Shown: piece by piece, positions 4,877 through 5,758 of the stretch
Layout: every line of letters starts with the position of its first letter
How positions within the stretch are numbered: position 1 is the first letter of the stretch
The notes under the pieces: model-generated
The model's database searches: none
What the model was told of the DNA's origin: nothing
Seen by the model: only the letters and a program-made list of their open reading frames with translations
Source of the DNA: Pseudomonadota bacterium
GTDB taxonomy: Bacteria; Pseudomonadota; Alphaproteobacteria; Rhizobiales; Rhizobiaceae
Direction: 5' to 3'
Length of the DNA: 5,758 bases
Assembly: GCA_023419535.1 (NCBI GenBank)
Contig: JAEZXX010000080.1
Span: forward strand, 1 to 5,758
Program-made: the position numbers and the translations under genes

Positions 4877-5758
4877 GTTTCCTGACGCGCTCCGCCGGAC
4901 GGCTCCGCGCCGCCTTCGGCGTCTCTGCCGCCCTCCTCCTCTCCGGATGCATCCAGGGCGGACAGCCCGAACTGCCCTCCCGCTCGCGCAGCATTCCGCT
5001 CGAGGACGCGTTCGTGTCGGCGCCGGTCGGCGGGCCCGAGGTGACGAGCGTGGTGCAGGAGCGCTACCCGAACGCGACCGAGCAGCGCATCTATCTCGCC
5101 AACCGCTCGCTCCAGTCCGGCTCGAACTATCTGCAGGTCCAGTATTTCGGCCCCGTCGGCAACAGCGGGACGGGCCGCACGCCGCTGCCGAACTCGCGCT
5201 TGGCGACCGCCGACCTCGCCGGCGAGATTCGCGCCGCGGTGCCGGGCGTCCAGATGGTCCAGTCGCCGCTCTTCGTCCAGAACCGCTACGGCCCCTTCGG
5301 CTATGCGGCGGGACGCACCGCGAACGGGGATGTGTGTGTCTACGCCTGGCAGCGGATCGCCGGTGTCGACCGCCGCACGCTCCTCCTGCGCGACCGGGGC
5401 ACGATCCAGATCCGGCTGCGTCTGTGCGACAGGGCCGCCGGCGAGGAACGGCTCCTCTACTCGATGTACGGTCTGACGATCCGGGCCTTCTTCTCGAACA
5501 TCACCTGGAACCCCTACGGCGACCCGAACATGGCGGACCCGCGCTTCGGGGGCGTGAACCAGCCGGTCATGCCCGTCGGCGCTCGCGGCTTCGAGCCGGT
5601 GACGGGCGTCTTGGCTGCGCCTGCGCCCGCGCCCGTCCAGAGAAGCGCCCCGCCGCGGCGCCCCGGGACCCCGGCCCGGCCGGCGCCTGAACCGCAGCCC
5701 GTCGCCGCCGCCGCCCCGGCGCCCGTCCAGCCGCTGCCGGCCCCGATCGGCCCTCTGG
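4873..5758 (+). CDS. bcsN: BcsN-like cellulose biosynthesis lipoprotein (3' end beyond the window)
   Basis: BcsN is an accessory protein encoded with bacterial cellulose synthase genes, mainly in alphaproteobacteria; its exact role is not established. The frame runs 295 codons from TTG 4873 to the window edge without a stop. Residues 1-25 form a signal peptide with an Arg-containing N-region, the hydrophobic AALLL and the lipobox LSGC, so C26 is the likely lipidated residue. The conserved-looking core begins at VVQERYPNATEQRIYLANRS (60-79) and continues through NYLQVQYFG (85-93), VCVYAWQRI (154-162), TIQIRLRLCD (177-186) and NITWNPYGDPNM. C155 and C185 could form a periplasmic disulfide. From about residue 250 the chain becomes a Pro/Ala-rich tail with APAPVQ twice. 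The family call rests on recognising the core pattern, so other envelope lipoproteins remain possible. bcsA and bcsB would be expected downstream. Confidence 0.72.
   Translation, partial: MSFLTRSAGRLRAAFGVSAALLLSGCIQGGQPELPSRSRSIPLEDAFVSAPVGGPEVTSVVQERYPNATEQRIYLANRSLQSGSNYLQVQYFGPVGNSGTGRTPLPNSRLATADLAGEIRAAVPGVQMVQSPLFVQNRYGPFGYAAGRTANGDVCVYAWQRIAGVDRRTLLLRDRGTIQIRLRLCDRAAGEERLLYSMYGLTIRAFFSNITWNPYGDPNMADPRFGGVNQPVMPVGARGFEPVTGVLAAPAPAPVQRSAPPRRPGTPARPAPEPQPVAAAAPAPVQPLPAPIGPL

Noticed and set aside
4743..5690. A 315-codon plus-strand ATG frame over the bcsN region.
   Set aside because: Its translation is an Arg/Pro-rich out-of-frame reading. The frame starting at 4873 has a signal peptide, a lipobox and a family-like core over the same DNA.

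Overview
This GC-rich window comes from an alphaproteobacterium, most likely a member of the Hyphomicrobiales (Rhizobiales) close to the Methylobacteriaceae/Beijerinckiaceae. The evidence is the wording of the ribosomal proteins and RpoB, the alphaproteobacterial length of L10 (172 residues), and a BcsN-like cellulose-biosynthesis lipoprotein, a family known mainly from alphaproteobacteria. The genus is inferred from memory of protein wording and is not proven.

Most of the window (1-4504) is the conserved secE-nusG-rplK-rplA-rplJ-rplL-rpoB transcription/translation cluster, carried on the minus strand and so read here from right to left. SecE (4307-4504) and NusG (3754-4284) are 22 bases apart. 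A 120-base hairpin-containing spacer leads to L11 (3205-3633) and L1 (2499-3200), which are 4 bases apart. A 351-base spacer with several strong stem-loops precedes L10 (1629-2147, GTG start) and L7/L12 (1197-1574). A further 266-base hairpin-rich spacer precedes RpoB, whose first 310 codons (930 to 1) are present before the window edge. All six small proteins look complete and intact.

The right end (about 4843-5758) is on the plus strand, diverging from secE. It holds the first 295 codons of a lipoprotein gene identified as BcsN-like, starting at TTG 4873. This frame is easily missed because it has a non-ATG start; the ATG-started frames across the same DNA are shadows. A 7-codon mini-ORF with its own good ribosome binding site ends exactly over the TTG start, which suggests translational coupling. 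The 368-base divergent spacer carries no tRNA: the tRNA-Trp that often precedes secE, and tuf before it, are not seen, so the cellulose locus appears to sit directly at the upstream border of the ribosomal cluster.

Functionally, the minus-strand genes supply the L1 stalk, the L11/L10/L12 GTPase-activating stalk, the transcription factor NusG, the translocon subunit SecE and the RNA polymerase beta subunit. In such clusters output is balanced by leader-RNA autoregulation (L1 on the L11 mRNA, L10-L12 on its own leader) and by attenuation between rplL and rpoB. The three hairpin-rich spacers here are the natural places for that control. None of the hairpins has a clear U-tract, so calling them terminators or attenuators is tentative. 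I see no insertion sequence, CRISPR array or wholly new system. The least explained parts are the spacer RNA structures and the bcsN start region.
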